The notes under the pieces: model-generated
Told to the model about the DNA's origin: nothing
Database searches by the model: none
The model's input: the letters and a program-made list of their open reading frames with translations, nothing else
Translations under genes and position numbers: made by a program
Part shown: positions 10,000 through 20,405 of the stretch, piece by piece
Numbering within the stretch: position 1 is the first letter of the stretch
Layout of the letters: every line of letters starts with the position of its first letter
Assembly: GCF_009296315.1 (NCBI RefSeq)
Contig: NZ_WHLY01000002.1
Location: 5,926,501 to 5,990,500 of the forward strand
From: Salmonirosea aquatica
GTDB lineage: Bacteria > Bacteroidota > Bacteroidia > Cytophagales > Spirosomataceae
Direction: 5' to 3'
DNA: 64,000 bases

Positions 10000-12569
10000 A
10001 TGAAAAACCTCTACGTAATCCTGCTGGTTCTCCTGAGTTCCGTGCCTCTTGCCGCGCAAAACAGCTACTACTTCCCGGGTAGGAAATTCAATCCCAACAT
10101 TCTTTCCCCGGATGCTTTCCTGGGGTACTCCGTAGGTACCCACCATACGCGCTACGATCAGATCGTGGCGTATTTCGAGTACCTGGGTACCGTTTCGAAT
10201 CGTGTGAAATTCCAGACAACGGGTCGTACGTACGAGTACCGCCCGCAGTTGATGGTGGCCTTCAGTAGCCCGGAGAATCTGAAAAATCTGGAAAGCATCC
10301 GTCAGAACCATATTAAGCTGGTGGACCCTGCCGCTACCATGCCGGATATTAAGGCCATGCCCGTAGTGCTTCAACTGGGATACAATGTGCATGGCAACGA
10401 AGCTTCGGGCGGCGAGGCTTCTATCCTAACGGCCTACTACCTGGCGGCGAGTGAAGATCCGGAAATCCAGAATACCCTGACCCACGCGGTTATTTTCATA
10501 GAACCCGTCATCAATCCCGACGGTCGTGACCGCTTTGTGAATTGGGTGAATATGCACAAAGGCATGCCGCCCGTTTCGGACCCTAACGATCGTGAACATA
10601 ATGAAGTGTGGCCCAGTGGGCGGGTGAATCACTACTGGTTCGACCTGAACCGCGATTGGTACTTGGCGGTGCATCGCGAAAGTCGAAACCGGCTGAATTT
10701 CTACCATCAGTGGTACCCCAACGTCGTGACCGACCACCACGAAATGGGTACCAACTCCACTCATTTTTTTGAACCTTCCAAGAAAAGCGCCGAGAATCCC
10801 CTCGTGCCCGACTACGTGTACCGCACCCTCAACGACACCTTTGCCCGATACTTCGAGACGGCCATGAACGAGATCGGTTCGCTGTATTATTCCAAGGAGT
10901 CATTCGACAACCTGTATCCCGGCTATGGCTCAAGCTACCCCGATATCGAAGGTGGCATTGGTTTCCTGTTCGAGCAGGGCAGCTCCCGGGGACACGTGCA
11001 GGAAAGTCAGAACGGATTGCTGACGTTCTCGTTTGCAGTCCGTAATCATCTGGTCAACGCCCTGGCTACGATCCGGGGAGCCGTTGCAGAGCGCGAAAAC
11101 CTGCTTCGTTTCCAACGGGAGTTTTTCGATTCGGCCCTGGCGGCGGCGAAAAAGAACCCGATCAAGGGCTACGTGGTGAGTGCGGGCGATGACGAAACCC
11201 GGAGCCGGGCTTTCTTGAATACGCTACTGCTGCACCGGATCCAATGCTATCCCCTGGACAAAGAAATGAAGCAGGAAGGTCAGACCTTCCTCGCGGGCCG
11301 TAGCTACTACGTACCCATGAACCAGCCCCAGTACCGCATGATACAGTCCGTTTTTGAAAAACCAGTTACCTTTGCCGACAGTATTTTTTACGATGCCTCG
11401 GCCTGGAACCTACCCCTGGCCTACGGACTGAACCACACCGAAATCAGATCCGGCAACGTGTCTACCGGCAATCCGGTCACCTTCGAATCTTTGGCGATTG
11501 CGCCGGTACCTTTTGAAAAAAGCAGGTACGCCTACCTGTTACCCCCTACGGATTTCAACACCCACAAGGCTTTGTACCAACTGCTTTCTGCGGGCAATTT
11601 GGTTAAGGTAGGTCAAAAACCCTTCCGCACCGGGACCGATCAGGGTGAGAAATCCTTCGGCAGTGGTACCCTGCTCATTCCTGTACAAGCGCAGAAAACA
11701 ACTTCTGACTCTTTGTATAAAAAACTGATAGAAATCGCTGCTTACACGGGAGTACATTTTTACTCAGTAAAAACAGGGTACAGCCTGGAAGGGGTTGATT
11801 TGGGAAGCAACACCTTTGAAACCGTCAAGCTTCCCAAAGTGCTGATGCCGATCGGCCAGGGTACCAGTCAGTACGAGGCGGGGGAAGTTTGGTTCATGAT
11901 GGATCAATACTTAGGCATGCCCATTACAAAAGTGGAGTTGGGTGATCTCGGCAGGGTCAATTTGGGTGAATATGATGTCATTGTGATGGTCAGTGGACAG
12001 TACCCTTCGGAAGCTGGATTTGTAGGAAAACTGAAAACCTGGGTCGAGGGAGGGGGTACCTTAGTAACTTTCAAATTGGCATCGGAATGGGCTATTAAAA
12101 ATAAACTGGTCGCGGAGAAAATCCGAAGCCTGAAAGACAGTTCTAAGACCCAGGAGCGTCTCGATTACAGTAAAGCCGTCGATCAGGAAGGGGCTAAATA
12201 TACGGGGGGGCCATCTTTCTGGCTGATCTCGATACCACGCATCCCTTGGGATATGGTTTTACGGACCGCAAGATCGCCCTATACCGTAATAGTAACACTT
12301 TGCTGGAAATCTCGGAGAACCCCTACGCTACTGTAATTCAGTACGACAAAAACCCGCTCCTCAACGGGTACGTTCATCCGCAATCTCTGAAAAAAATCGC
12401 TTCCTCGGCGGGCTTGCTGTCCACGACGGCCGGACGGGGACATATTCTTTTGTTTTCTGATAATCCCAATTTCCGGGGTACCTGGCTGGGTACCAGTCGA
12501 CTTTTTTTCAATGCGTTATTTTATGGTAAGACCATTTCTACCCCCGCAGTAGGCTCCTCTAAAGAGTAG
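10000..12569 (+). CDS. Secreted M14-family carboxypeptidase, frame broken at a G7 run
   Basis: A paralogue of the enzyme at 3454. Signal peptide MKNLYVILLVLLSSVPLAAQ, zinc motif HGNE (H131, E134), NPDGRDR, DLNRDW and a YP.VVTDHHEMG histidine region. The first frame ends at 12336, but after the seven Gs at 12204-12210 the conserved C-terminus (LDTTHPLGYGF, then LLFSDNPNFRG) continues in the -1 frame to 12569. One extra base, or two fewer, would give 856 residues, matching the paralogue's 833. The product is intact if the G run is under-called or if the ribosome slips; otherwise about 120 residues are lost from the C-terminal domain while the catalytic part stays complete. Confidence 0.82.
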
Positions 12570-12799
12570 TTTGCTTTTTTTCGGTAAATTCAAATTTCAA
12601 ATTGTTTTTAAGAAGAGGGTACCTTAGTGAGTGAGGAAGTGTGATTGCCTTTTAAGTCGCCTACCTCTGCCCAATATTTTAACAATTCAGTGCTTAGTTC
12701 GACCAGAGGCCCGTTTGGGTGCAGAGAAGCAAATCAATGCGTTTTGGCAAGGAATTGACTGGTGAATTCGTTCAACCATAAAAGTGAGGTGTGCTAACT

Positions 12800-14857
12800 A
12801 TGAATTATTTTCCATTGAATATACACACTACTACCCTACGGACCATCCTGCTGTTTTGCGTGCTTACCGGAATCAATCGGGAAGTTAGCGCACAGGAAAG
12901 CCTTTGGGCGGCCAAAATCCTGGGCTATTCTTCGGAATATCGTCCCGGCCCCTATGGGAAAGAGTTTCGAGCTATTCAGATTCTGGGACGGCCCAACAAA
13001 CTTCCCGACATCGGGAATAGTCCCTGCGCCTGGTCGCCCGCCCAGGCCAATTCGATCAACGACGAATGGATCAAGGTAGGTTTCGAAAAAAGCATTCCGT
13101 TGCGACAGGTGGCGATTGCTGAAAATTTTAACGCCGGGGCCATTTCGCGGGTATATGCATATAATGAAAAAGGAGAAGAGATTCTTTTGATCGAGAATTC
13201 GATAACCCCCACCAAAGAAATCGGGAAGTTCACCTACATTTTTCCTTCCGATTCCAGTCTGGTGGCTAATGCCATCAAGGTAGTTCTCCAGCCTTCCCGG
13301 GTAGTGGGTTTCAATCAAATCGACGCTATCGGGATTTCTTCGTCCACGGTACCCATGAAAGCGGAGATTCATGTTTTTCCGGATACACCCAAAGATTTGC
13401 AAAAAGAAAATTTAGGCAAGAATGTCAATTCAAAAGGTCAGGAAGTAGCTCCGGTAATTTCACCGGATGGAAAGATGCTGTTCTTCACCCGGAGCAAATT
13501 TGCGGGTAATATCGGATCACCCGCCCGACAGGATGTGTGGGTATCTACCCTGGACAATGCAAACGTCTGGCAGGAAGCGGTCAATCTCAACGCGCCCATC
13601 AACAACGAAGGCGACAATGCCATCACAGGCATTTCACCCGATGGAAAGACCGTGTACCTGATCAATGTATACCGACCTGATGGTACCATGGTCAATGGCT
13701 TGTCCAAGTCGGTGCGGACGCGTGAGGGGTGGTCTTTTCCCAAAGAATGCAAAATCAGAAACCATTACAACGATCATGAGCGCAACTTTACGGAGTTTGC
13801 CATTTCTCCCAAAGGCAAAGTACTGATCCTCTCGGTGCAACGCCGCGATACCGAAGGGAACAAGGATCTGTATGTTTCATTTTTACAGCCTGACGATACC
13901 TGGTCGGAACCCAAACACATGGGCGATGTGATCAACACTCCCGATTACGAAGGATCGCCTTTTGTAGCTTCCGACGACAAGACGCTCTATTTCACATCCG
14001 CCGGCTTCAGTGGCTACGGAAACGGCGACATTTTTGTCTCCCGTCGTCTGGACGACACCTGGACCAATTGGTCCGAACCCGAGAACCTGGGCCCCAGCAT
14101 CAACACGCCCCAGTGGGACGGGTACTTTAACATTCCGGCCTCGGCCGATTACGCCTACCTGAGTTCCATGGAAAACTCACTGGGTGAGGAGGATATCTTT
14201 CGGGTACGGCTTTTCCCGGCCATAAAACCCGAACCCGTCGCGATTATTTCTGGCAATGTGATGGATTCGGAAACGAATCAAATGATGGGTGCCGATATCG
14301 TCGCCGATATTAAAAGTTCCAATGAAGAATTCTCCAAGGCCACTTTTGAACCCGAAACGGGAGAGTATAAAATGATTCTCCCTTTGAAGGATTTGTATCG
14401 GATTACGGCCAGCCATGAGGGGTACTTTCCGGTAACCGAAGAGATCGACCTGACACGAGAATCCAATTTCCGCCTTATTCGGAAGAACATCCTGATGATG
14501 CCCATTAAAGAAGGCCAGAAAATTCGCCTGAACCAGCTCATGTTCAATCAGAGTAGCGCGGAGGTTGTACCAACCTCCCTTCCGGAAATGGATCGTATTG
14601 TGAAGATGATGACCGATTACCCAACCATGGAAATCCTGCTGGAAGGACATACCGACAATGTGGGGGATTGGCAGAAAAACATTAAACTCTCGGAAGACCG
14701 GGTGATGGAAGTTAAAAGGTACCTCAATTCGAAAGGGATTCCCCTTAACCGTATCCAAACCAAAGCCTGGGGTGGAGCCAACCCGATTTCCAGCAATGTG
14801 ACCGAGCAAACCCGAAAGTGGAACCGCCGCGTGGAATTTACGATTCTGAAAATGTGA
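12800..14857 (+). CDS. OmpA-family protein with PD40 propeller repeats
   Basis: 685 residues from the ATG at 12800 (a GTG at 12791 is possible). A signal peptide covers the first 32 residues. Residues about 210-470 carry repeated 'ISPDGK..YF.S' blades (PD40/WD40-like propeller), about 480-560 a carboxypeptidase-regulatory-like beta domain (ISGNVMDSETNQMMGADI), and the last 110 an OmpA peptidoglycan-binding domain (EILLEGHTDNVGD, LSEDRVMEVKRYL, RRVEF). This architecture tethers an outer-membrane or periplasmic complex to peptidoglycan in Bacteroidota. It is separated from its neighbours by 230 and 113 nt, so it is probably transcribed alone. Confidence 0.88.
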   Translation: MNYFPLNIHTTTLRTILLFCVLTGINREVSAQESLWAAKILGYSSEYRPGPYGKEFRAIQILGRPNKLPDIGNSPCAWSPAQANSINDEWIKVGFEKSIPLRQVAIAENFNAGAISRVYAYNEKGEEILLIENSITPTKEIGKFTYIFPSDSSLVANAIKVVLQPSRVVGFNQIDAIGISSSTVPMKAEIHVFPDTPKDLQKENLGKNVNSKGQEVAPVISPDGKMLFFTRSKFAGNIGSPARQDVWVSTLDNANVWQEAVNLNAPINNEGDNAITGISPDGKTVYLINVYRPDGTMVNGLSKSVRTREGWSFPKECKIRNHYNDHERNFTEFAISPKGKVLILSVQRRDTEGNKDLYVSFLQPDDTWSEPKHMGDVINTPDYEGSPFVASDDKTLYFTSAGFSGYGNGDIFVSRRLDDTWTNWSEPENLGPSINTPQWDGYFNIPASADYAYLSSMENSLGEEDIFRVRLFPAIKPEPVAIISGNVMDSETNQMMGADIVADIKSSNEEFSKATFEPETGEYKMILPLKDLYRITASHEGYFPVTEEIDLTRESNFRLIRKNILMMPIKEGQKIRLNQLMFNQSSAEVVPTSLPEMDRIVKMMTDYPTMEILLEGHTDNVGDWQKNIKLSEDRVMEVKRYLNSKGIPLNRIQTKAWGGANPISSNVTEQTRKWNRRVEFTILKM

Positions 14858-14970
14858 GTCCCATTCTCAGGGAGCGCGTGGGTACCGTTGCCTAAGAATT
14901 CGTACCTTTCGGGCGAATTTAGCCGAAAAGAACCCTAATTTTGCGGTTTGTAGCCATTTGAAAAACGGAT

Positions 14971-15804
14971 ATGTCACACGTATCAGACTATATACTAGCC
15001 AATTCCCAGCAGGTCAGCGGAGAGCTGCGCCTGAAAATCCTCAGTCTTTATAACCAGGCTCATGCCGGGCACATCGGGTGTTCGCTCAGCTGCATCGACC
15101 TGATGATCGGGGTTATGTTACTCAATAAACGGCCCGACGACACCTTTATCCTTTCCAAAGGCCACGCCGCGGCTTCATTGTACGCCTGTCTGAACTACCT
15201 GGGCGAAATCAGCGACGAACAACTGGCTACCTATTACCTCGACGGTACCTCCCTACCCGCCCACCCTGCTCCCGGCCAGTACGCGGGCATTCCGTTTGCG
15301 ACGGGCTCGCTCGGCCACGGATTGCCCATTGCCACGGGCATCGCCCATGCGGCCAAGCTCCGCAGGGAAGACAGTTATGCCTTCGCCCTGCTATCCGACG
15401 GAGAAACCAACGAAGGTACCACCTGGGAAGCAGCGCATTTTGCCATTCAACACAAGCTTGACAACCTGTTTATGTACGTTGACAAGAATGGATTGCAGGG
15501 ATTCGGCACCACCAGCGAAGTACTGGGCGACACCGCCGACGCGGCCAAATGGCAAGCGATAGGCTTCGAAACCATCGAAATCGACGGCCATTCCATAGCC
15601 GAAATTAACGAAACCCTGCATACCCTAAAAAATCGCAAGAACGGTCTACCCAAAGCTATCATTGCCCACACAGTTAAGGGCAAAGGGGTAAGCTACATGG
15701 AAAATAAACTTGAATGGCACTACCTGCCCATGAATCCCGAACAGTATGAGATGGCTCAAAAGGAAATTCAGGAACGGTACACTTTGATCCCCGCGAATGC
15801 CTGA
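14971..15804 (+). CDS. Transketolase N-terminal subunit (split enzyme)
   Basis: 277 residues, equal to the ThDP-binding N-terminal half of transketolase. Seen are LSKGHAAASLYACL, GSLGHGLPIATGIAHA, the ThDP motif SDGETNEGTTWEA (first Gly replaced by Ser) and VKGKGVSYMEN. The partner C-terminal subunit lies 2 kb downstream, with a fused epimerase-glycosyltransferase in between. Split transketolases in sugar clusters are often dedicated to secondary sugar synthesis, moving a two-carbon ketol unit; that role here is inferred. The end overlaps the next gene by 8 nt. A TAATTTTG box at 14936-14943 could serve as a promoter -7. Confidence 0.88.
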   Translation: MSHVSDYILANSQQVSGELRLKILSLYNQAHAGHIGCSLSCIDLMIGVMLLNKRPDDTFILSKGHAAASLYACLNYLGEISDEQLATYYLDGTSLPAHPAPGQYAGIPFATGSLGHGLPIATGIAHAAKLRREDSYAFALLSDGETNEGTTWEAAHFAIQHKLDNLFMYVDKNGLQGFGTTSEVLGDTADAAKWQAIGFETIEIDGHSIAEINETLHTLKNRKNGLPKAIIAHTVKGKGVSYMENKLEWHYLPMNPEQYEMAQKEIQERYTLIPANA

Positions 15805-17794
15805 GTCATCCCTATCTTTTGCCGATTCCGTGCTGAAACTCAAGGGTCCCGTGTTCGTGTTCGGGGCGAGCGGCTTTATCGGCGTCAATTTGTTTCACGA
15901 AATATTCAAGCTGCGGCGGGACTGTTACGCCCTCACCCACGATGCCACCAAAGCCTGGCGGCTCAAACTACTGGATGTACCCTACGAAAATGTGGTTCAT
16001 TGCGATATTCTGTCGGGCAATTCGGTGCGGGAGGTTTTTGAAAAATACAAACCCCGTACTGTTTTCAATCTGGCCGCTTATGGGGCGTATAGTAAGCAGA
16101 GCAATGTTAATCTGACCTACGAAACCAACGTGCTCGGCACGGCCAATATTCTGCAGCAATGTACCCCCGACACGGTATACATTCACGCCGGCAGTAGCTC
16201 CGAGTACGGCTTCAATTGTACAGCTCCGAAGGAAGAAGACCGCGTCGAGCCCAATAGTCACTATGCAGTATCCAAGGTTTCAGCGGCCTACCTGCTTGAA
16301 TACTACGCCCGGGTACATGACCTGAATACCCTCAACCTGCGTCTGTATTCCATTTACGGCTATTGGGAAGAACCCGACCGGCTTATTCCCCGGCTGATCG
16401 AAAAAGCCCGGCATGGGGAGTTGCCTTCCTTCGTTTCGCCCGATATCAGCCGCGATTTTGTTTTCATCGAAGACTGCCTGAAGGCATTCATCGTTTGTGC
16501 GCTCGGCGTCAATGAACACAACCGGGGCAAATCGTATAACATTGCTACGGGTCAGAAAACGACCATCGGTGAGTTGGTGGAAGTCACACGTACCCTGTTT
16601 ACTCTGGCAGTAGCACCCGAATGGGGTAGCATGACCAACCGCAAGTGGGATTTGGCCGACTGGTACGGAGACCCATCCTCCATCGAAGCTGACTTGGGCT
16701 GGCGGGCTACCACCTTGCTTGAAAACGGACTGTCCAAAACCCGGGCCTGGCAAGATGAAATGGGGTACGAGTCCACGGTAATTCCTGCCTTTGAGAATCC
16801 CTATCTCAATCCCGTCATCACGGCAATCATTGCCTGCTATAAGGATGCGCAGGCGATTCCCTATATGTACGAGCGGCTGGTGAAAACCTTCAATGAGCTG
16901 AAAGTACGGTATGAGATCATTTTTGTCAACGACAATTCGCCCGATAACCAGGAAGCGATCATCGATGCCCTGTGCGATCGCGATCCTTCGGTGGTGGGAA
17001 TCAGTCATTCCCGCAATTTTGGTTCTCAATCGGCTTTCCTTAGCGGGATGGAAATCGCGACGGGTGACGCTGTCGTGCTCATGGATGGCGATCTTCAGGA
17101 TCCTCCCGAGATCATCCCCAGCTTTTACGAAAAATGGAGTGAGGGATACGACGTAGTGTACGGGGTACGGGTACAACGTGAGATGAAACCCCAGATCCAT
17201 TTCTTTTATAAACTGTTTTATAAAATCTTCCAGAATCTGAGCTACGTCACCATACCCCGCGATGCCGGCGACTTCTCGATGATTGACCGCAAGGTGGTCA
17301 AAGAATTGGTCGATTTGCCCGAAACCGAGCAATTCCTGCGGGGGCTGCGGGCATGGGTAGGTTTCAGGCAAACGGGGGTACCCTATGTGCGGCCCGAGCG
17401 TATGTTCGGCGTATCGACCAACAACTGGCGCAAAAATATCTGGTGGGCTAAAAAAGCCATTTTTTCGTTTAGCTTCGCTCCATTGGAACTCATGAGCTAC
17501 GCGGGCTTCCTGCTGACCGGTCTTTCCTTTTTGGGCATAATCTGGCAGATCGTGGCCCGGCTGCTTAACTTTGACCCTAGAACTCCCTACGGAATTTCGA
17601 CCGTCATTATCCTGATCGTCTTTTTTGGAGGTCTGACGATTTTGGGTATTTCGTTTTTGGGTGAATATGTGGCCAAGATTTTCGAGGAGACCAAGAAAAG
17701 GCCTAAATTTATCCGTACCCGAATTCGGCGGGGGGCGAAAGCCTACAAATCGGCCGATGAAATTAGGACGCTGGTCAAACAACTGAACAAATGA
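15797..17794 (+). CDS. Fusion: SDR sugar epimerase/dehydratase plus GT2 glycosyltransferase
   Basis: 665 residues with two enzymes in one chain. Residues 1-330 form an extended SDR sugar-nucleotide enzyme: NAD-binding GASGFIG (23-29), catalytic SSSE (132-135) and YAVSK (156-160), SRDFVFIED. Residues 335-570 form a family 2 glycosyltransferase of the polyprenol-phosphate type: VNDNSPD (377-383), DGDLQDPP (430-437), RNFGSQSA. Two transmembrane helices (about 545-575 and 590-620) and a basic tail follow. It would act at the inner face of the membrane, making a sugar and passing it to a lipid carrier. It overlaps both transketolase subunit genes (8 and 4 nt), which couples the three products tightly. 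Confidence 0.85.
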   Translation: MPESSLSFADSVLKLKGPVFVFGASGFIGVNLFHEIFKLRRDCYALTHDATKAWRLKLLDVPYENVVHCDILSGNSVREVFEKYKPRTVFNLAAYGAYSKQSNVNLTYETNVLGTANILQQCTPDTVYIHAGSSSEYGFNCTAPKEEDRVEPNSHYAVSKVSAAYLLEYYARVHDLNTLNLRLYSIYGYWEEPDRLIPRLIEKARHGELPSFVSPDISRDFVFIEDCLKAFIVCALGVNEHNRGKSYNIATGQKTTIGELVEVTRTLFTLAVAPEWGSMTNRKWDLADWYGDPSSIEADLGWRATTLLENGLSKTRAWQDEMGYESTVIPAFENPYLNPVITAIIACYKDAQAIPYMYERLVKTFNELKVRYEIIFVNDNSPDNQEAIIDALCDRDPSVVGISHSRNFGSQSAFLSGMEIATGDAVVLMDGDLQDPPEIIPSFYEKWSEGYDVVYGVRVQREMKPQIHFFYKLFYKIFQNLSYVTIPRDAGDFSMIDRKVVKELVDLPETEQFLRGLRAWVGFRQTGVPYVRPERMFGVSTNNWRKNIWWAKKAIFSFSFAPLELMSYAGFLLTGLSFLGIIWQIVARLLNFDPRTPYGISTVIILIVFFGGLTILGISFLGEYVAKIFEETKKRPKFIRTRIRRGAKAYKSADEIRTLVKQLNK

Positions 17795-18711
17795 GAGTAG
17801 AATTTTCGCAATCCATCGAGAAACTAGCTGCCGCTGACGAGTCCGTGGTTTTCATTACGGGCGATTTGGGCTATAATGCTTTCGAGAACCTGCGCGATGT
17901 GATGGGACCTCGCTTCATCAATGCCGGCGTAGCCGAGCAAAACATGGTGGGGGTAGCGGCGGGTATGGCCTATAAAGGCTTCAAGGTTTTTTGCTACAGC
18001 ATTGCTCCGTTTGTCGTGTACCGTTGCCTGGAACAGTTCCGTAATGACGTTTGCTTTCATAATTTACCGGTTTTTCTGGTAGCCAATGGCGGCGGGTACG
18101 GGTATGGCATCATGGGAAGCAGCCACCACACGCTGGAAGACCTGGCCTGTCTGAGCGGGTTACAGCACGTTACTGCCTATGTACCCGCTTTCTCGGATGA
18201 GATTGAACCCATGGTGCAACACATTGCCACTCAGGCCAGACCTACCTACCTACGGTTGGGGGCGGGCAAGAAGACACCCGTCGATAGTTTTCAGACTGGT
18301 TCTTTCAAAGTAGTTCATGCGGCAGAAAATCCTGAAATCACACTGGTGACTTTGGGGCCCATTACGAACAATGCCTTATTCGCTTTGCATGAGCAGGAAA
18401 ATCTCTTAAAATCCGTCACGGTACTTGCGGCCAATACATTTCCGCTAGAAATCAGTGAAACCATTCACACTATTCTTGCGGGTAGTTCCGCCATTGTGAT
18501 AGCCGAGGAACACATAAGCACTGGAGGACTCGCCCAACAGTTATCGGTACAACTCCTGGAAAAAGGCATTAGGCCCGACCGATTCGTCAGTTTGCACGCC
18601 CAGGGGTACCCTGGTCATAAATACGGCAGTCAGCAGTACCATCAGCGACTTTCCCAACTTGATGCGGCAAGCCTCGCCGAATCGTTGCAAAGTCTGTTGC
18701 ATCACGTATGA
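17791..18711 (+). CDS. Transketolase C-terminal subunit (split enzyme)
   Basis: 306 residues. It contains the pyrimidine-binding domain (FITGDLGYNAF, NAGVAEQNMVGVAAGMA, with the conserved Glu of AEQN that activates ThDP) and the C-terminal domain (VTLVTLGPITNNAL, AIVIAEEHISTGGLAQQ). It pairs with the N-terminal subunit at 14971. The start overlaps the preceding stop in ATGA, and its own stop overlaps the next ATG in the same way, so the genes are translationally coupled. Confidence 0.88.
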   Translation: MRVEFSQSIEKLAAADESVVFITGDLGYNAFENLRDVMGPRFINAGVAEQNMVGVAAGMAYKGFKVFCYSIAPFVVYRCLEQFRNDVCFHNLPVFLVANGGGYGYGIMGSSHHTLEDLACLSGLQHVTAYVPAFSDEIEPMVQHIATQARPTYLRLGAGKKTPVDSFQTGSFKVVHAAENPEITLVTLGPITNNALFALHEQENLLKSVTVLAANTFPLEISETIHTILAGSSAIVIAEEHISTGGLAQQLSVQLLEKGIRPDRFVSLHAQGYPGHKYGSQQYHQRLSQLDAASLAESLQSLLHHV

Positions 18712-20402
18712 GCAAGCGGGCGGCCCAACTCCTCATAAGCCTCACCCTGCTGATTCCCGTTGGAATTTATTTTTGGGTATGGGACTACTACGCCTTGAAT
18801 ATTCCCAAATGGGACGACCACGCTCTAAAAGCGTTTTTGGTTGAATACCTGGATGCGCCGGGATGGACCGAAAAATGGCAAGCTATCTTTCGCCAACATA
18901 ATGAGCATCGTATCACGGTTACCCGGCTAGTGGCCTTGTTCGACTATTCCCTATTTGGTCAGCTCAATTTCCGTCGGCTCATGTTCTATGGCAACCTGAG
19001 TATGCTGGGAATTATCGCACTGTGGTGGGTTTTGCTGCACCAAAACCGGAAACCATTTTACGCACTTATCCCAATTCCCTTCATCTGGCTTACACTTTCG
19101 CATTACGAAAATATGTACTGGGGTATGGCGGCGGTGCAGAATTTCGGCGTGGTGGTACTCAGTGTCTGGGCACTTTATTGCTGTGTTTCGCGCACCCGGT
19201 CCGTATTCCTGCTGGCTTTGGTACTGGCTGCCTTAGCCTGCTTTACCAGTGGCAACGGTTTGTTGGTTTTGCCCATTGGCGCACTTCTGCTATTTCTGGC
19301 TCCCCGCTGGAGGCGTCTCATCGCTTGGCTGCTCGCCAGTGGCACCTATTGTTTTGTGTATTTTCATGATTTCGCCCGTTCACCCGCCAATCCTGACAAT
19401 ACCTTTGGTTTTGGAAGTTTTATCAAAGGGTACCTTTATTTTCTGGGATCGTTTGCAGAATCGTTTCCTATCAATAACCATATCCAATTCTGCCTGATCC
19501 TGGGAGCAATCCTTTTCCTGGTGGCGGTTTCAATTGTTTCCACGACCCTGTTCAGGCTGGTCAGGAATCGCTACGAATACGATTTTGCCCGCATCACCGA
19601 CCTATTCTGCCTGGGGGTACTTCTCTTCATTTTAGGTACGGCACTCATCGTGGTCTATTCGCGGGTAGGATTCGGACTGGAGGGTTTGTTGACAAGCCGT
19701 TATAAGATCTATTCTTTTTTGCTGCTGATTGTTACCTACCTCTTTGTTGTAATTCCCATACGAGGCAGTTTTCTCTCGCCCTATGTGTCAGGAATTGTGT
19801 TTCTGAATGCCCTGTATTCCATTTTCAGCTACCACTACCATCTGGTGGATGCCTATAATTGGCGTAAATTCCAGACTACCCAGCACTTCAACTGGACTTA
19901 TCCGAACCGTACCCTGGCTCCCCTTGCGGATACTACAAAGGCGGGCTCGCTCGTGCAGCATTCGTCGATTTTTTATGAGCGGTGGCTGCCGCTTTTGAAA
20001 GTTGCCTCGCTTCAATCTTTTGCCGGACAAACCGCGGGCCTGACCGAACTTTCCCAAGCCACGAAAGTCCAGATCGATACGACCAGTATCAAGATTCGAA
20101 ACACCTCTTACAAAAGCCAGCTTTTGCAGGACAGTGGCGTCTATTTTGTGCTTCGTTCAGCTCGCCGATATTACCTGTATCCTGCCTACCGTCAGCGGAA
20201 TACCAACCGCAAACAGCTTTTCCTGAAGCAGGCTTACTTTGCGCCGGGCTTTTATTCCGACATTCCCTTTGCCGAGCTGGATCCTGGTAACTATGCTCTG
20301 GGATTCGTGTGGCAGCATGGTGAACGTGTGGGCATACTGATGGGAAAGGATTCGATTCAGGTAAGGTCGGTAAATAAGAAAACCATTCAAACCAACTGGT
20401 AG
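18708..20402 (+). CDS. Polytopic membrane protein of a glycan operon
   Basis: 564 residues. About ten hydrophobic segments fill residues 8-390 and a soluble C-terminal domain of about 170 residues follows. An early acidic pair after the first helix (NIPKWDDHALKAF) and a loop with SHYENMYWGM resemble GT-C type membrane glycosyltransferases, which use a lipid-linked sugar donor outside the inner membrane, but I cannot assign a family. The gene starts within the transketolase stop (ATGA) and is followed by the acyltransferase after 3 nt, so it belongs to this operon. Confidence 0.6.
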   Translation: MSKRAAQLLISLTLLIPVGIYFWVWDYYALNIPKWDDHALKAFLVEYLDAPGWTEKWQAIFRQHNEHRITVTRLVALFDYSLFGQLNFRRLMFYGNLSMLGIIALWWVLLHQNRKPFYALIPIPFIWLTLSHYENMYWGMAAVQNFGVVVLSVWALYCCVSRTRSVFLLALVLAALACFTSGNGLLVLPIGALLLFLAPRWRRLIAWLLASGTYCFVYFHDFARSPANPDNTFGFGSFIKGYLYFLGSFAESFPINNHIQFCLILGAILFLVAVSIVSTTLFRLVRNRYEYDFARITDLFCLGVLLFILGTALIVVYSRVGFGLEGLLTSRYKIYSFLLLIVTYLFVVIPIRGSFLSPYVSGIVFLNALYSIFSYHYHLVDAYNWRKFQTTQHFNWTYPNRTLAPLADTTKAGSLVQHSSIFYERWLPLLKVASLQSFAGQTAGLTELSQATKVQIDTTSIKIRNTSYKSQLLQDSGVYFVLRSARRYYLYPAYRQRNTNRKQLFLKQAYFAPGFYSDIPFAELDPGNYALGFVWQHGERVGILMGKDSIQVRSVNKKTIQTNW

Positions 20403-20405
20403 TCC

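Noticed and set aside
16280-17782. A 500-codon open frame on the minus strand
   Set aside because: It is antisense to the SDR-GT2 fusion, has no family features and arises from codon bias of the real gene.
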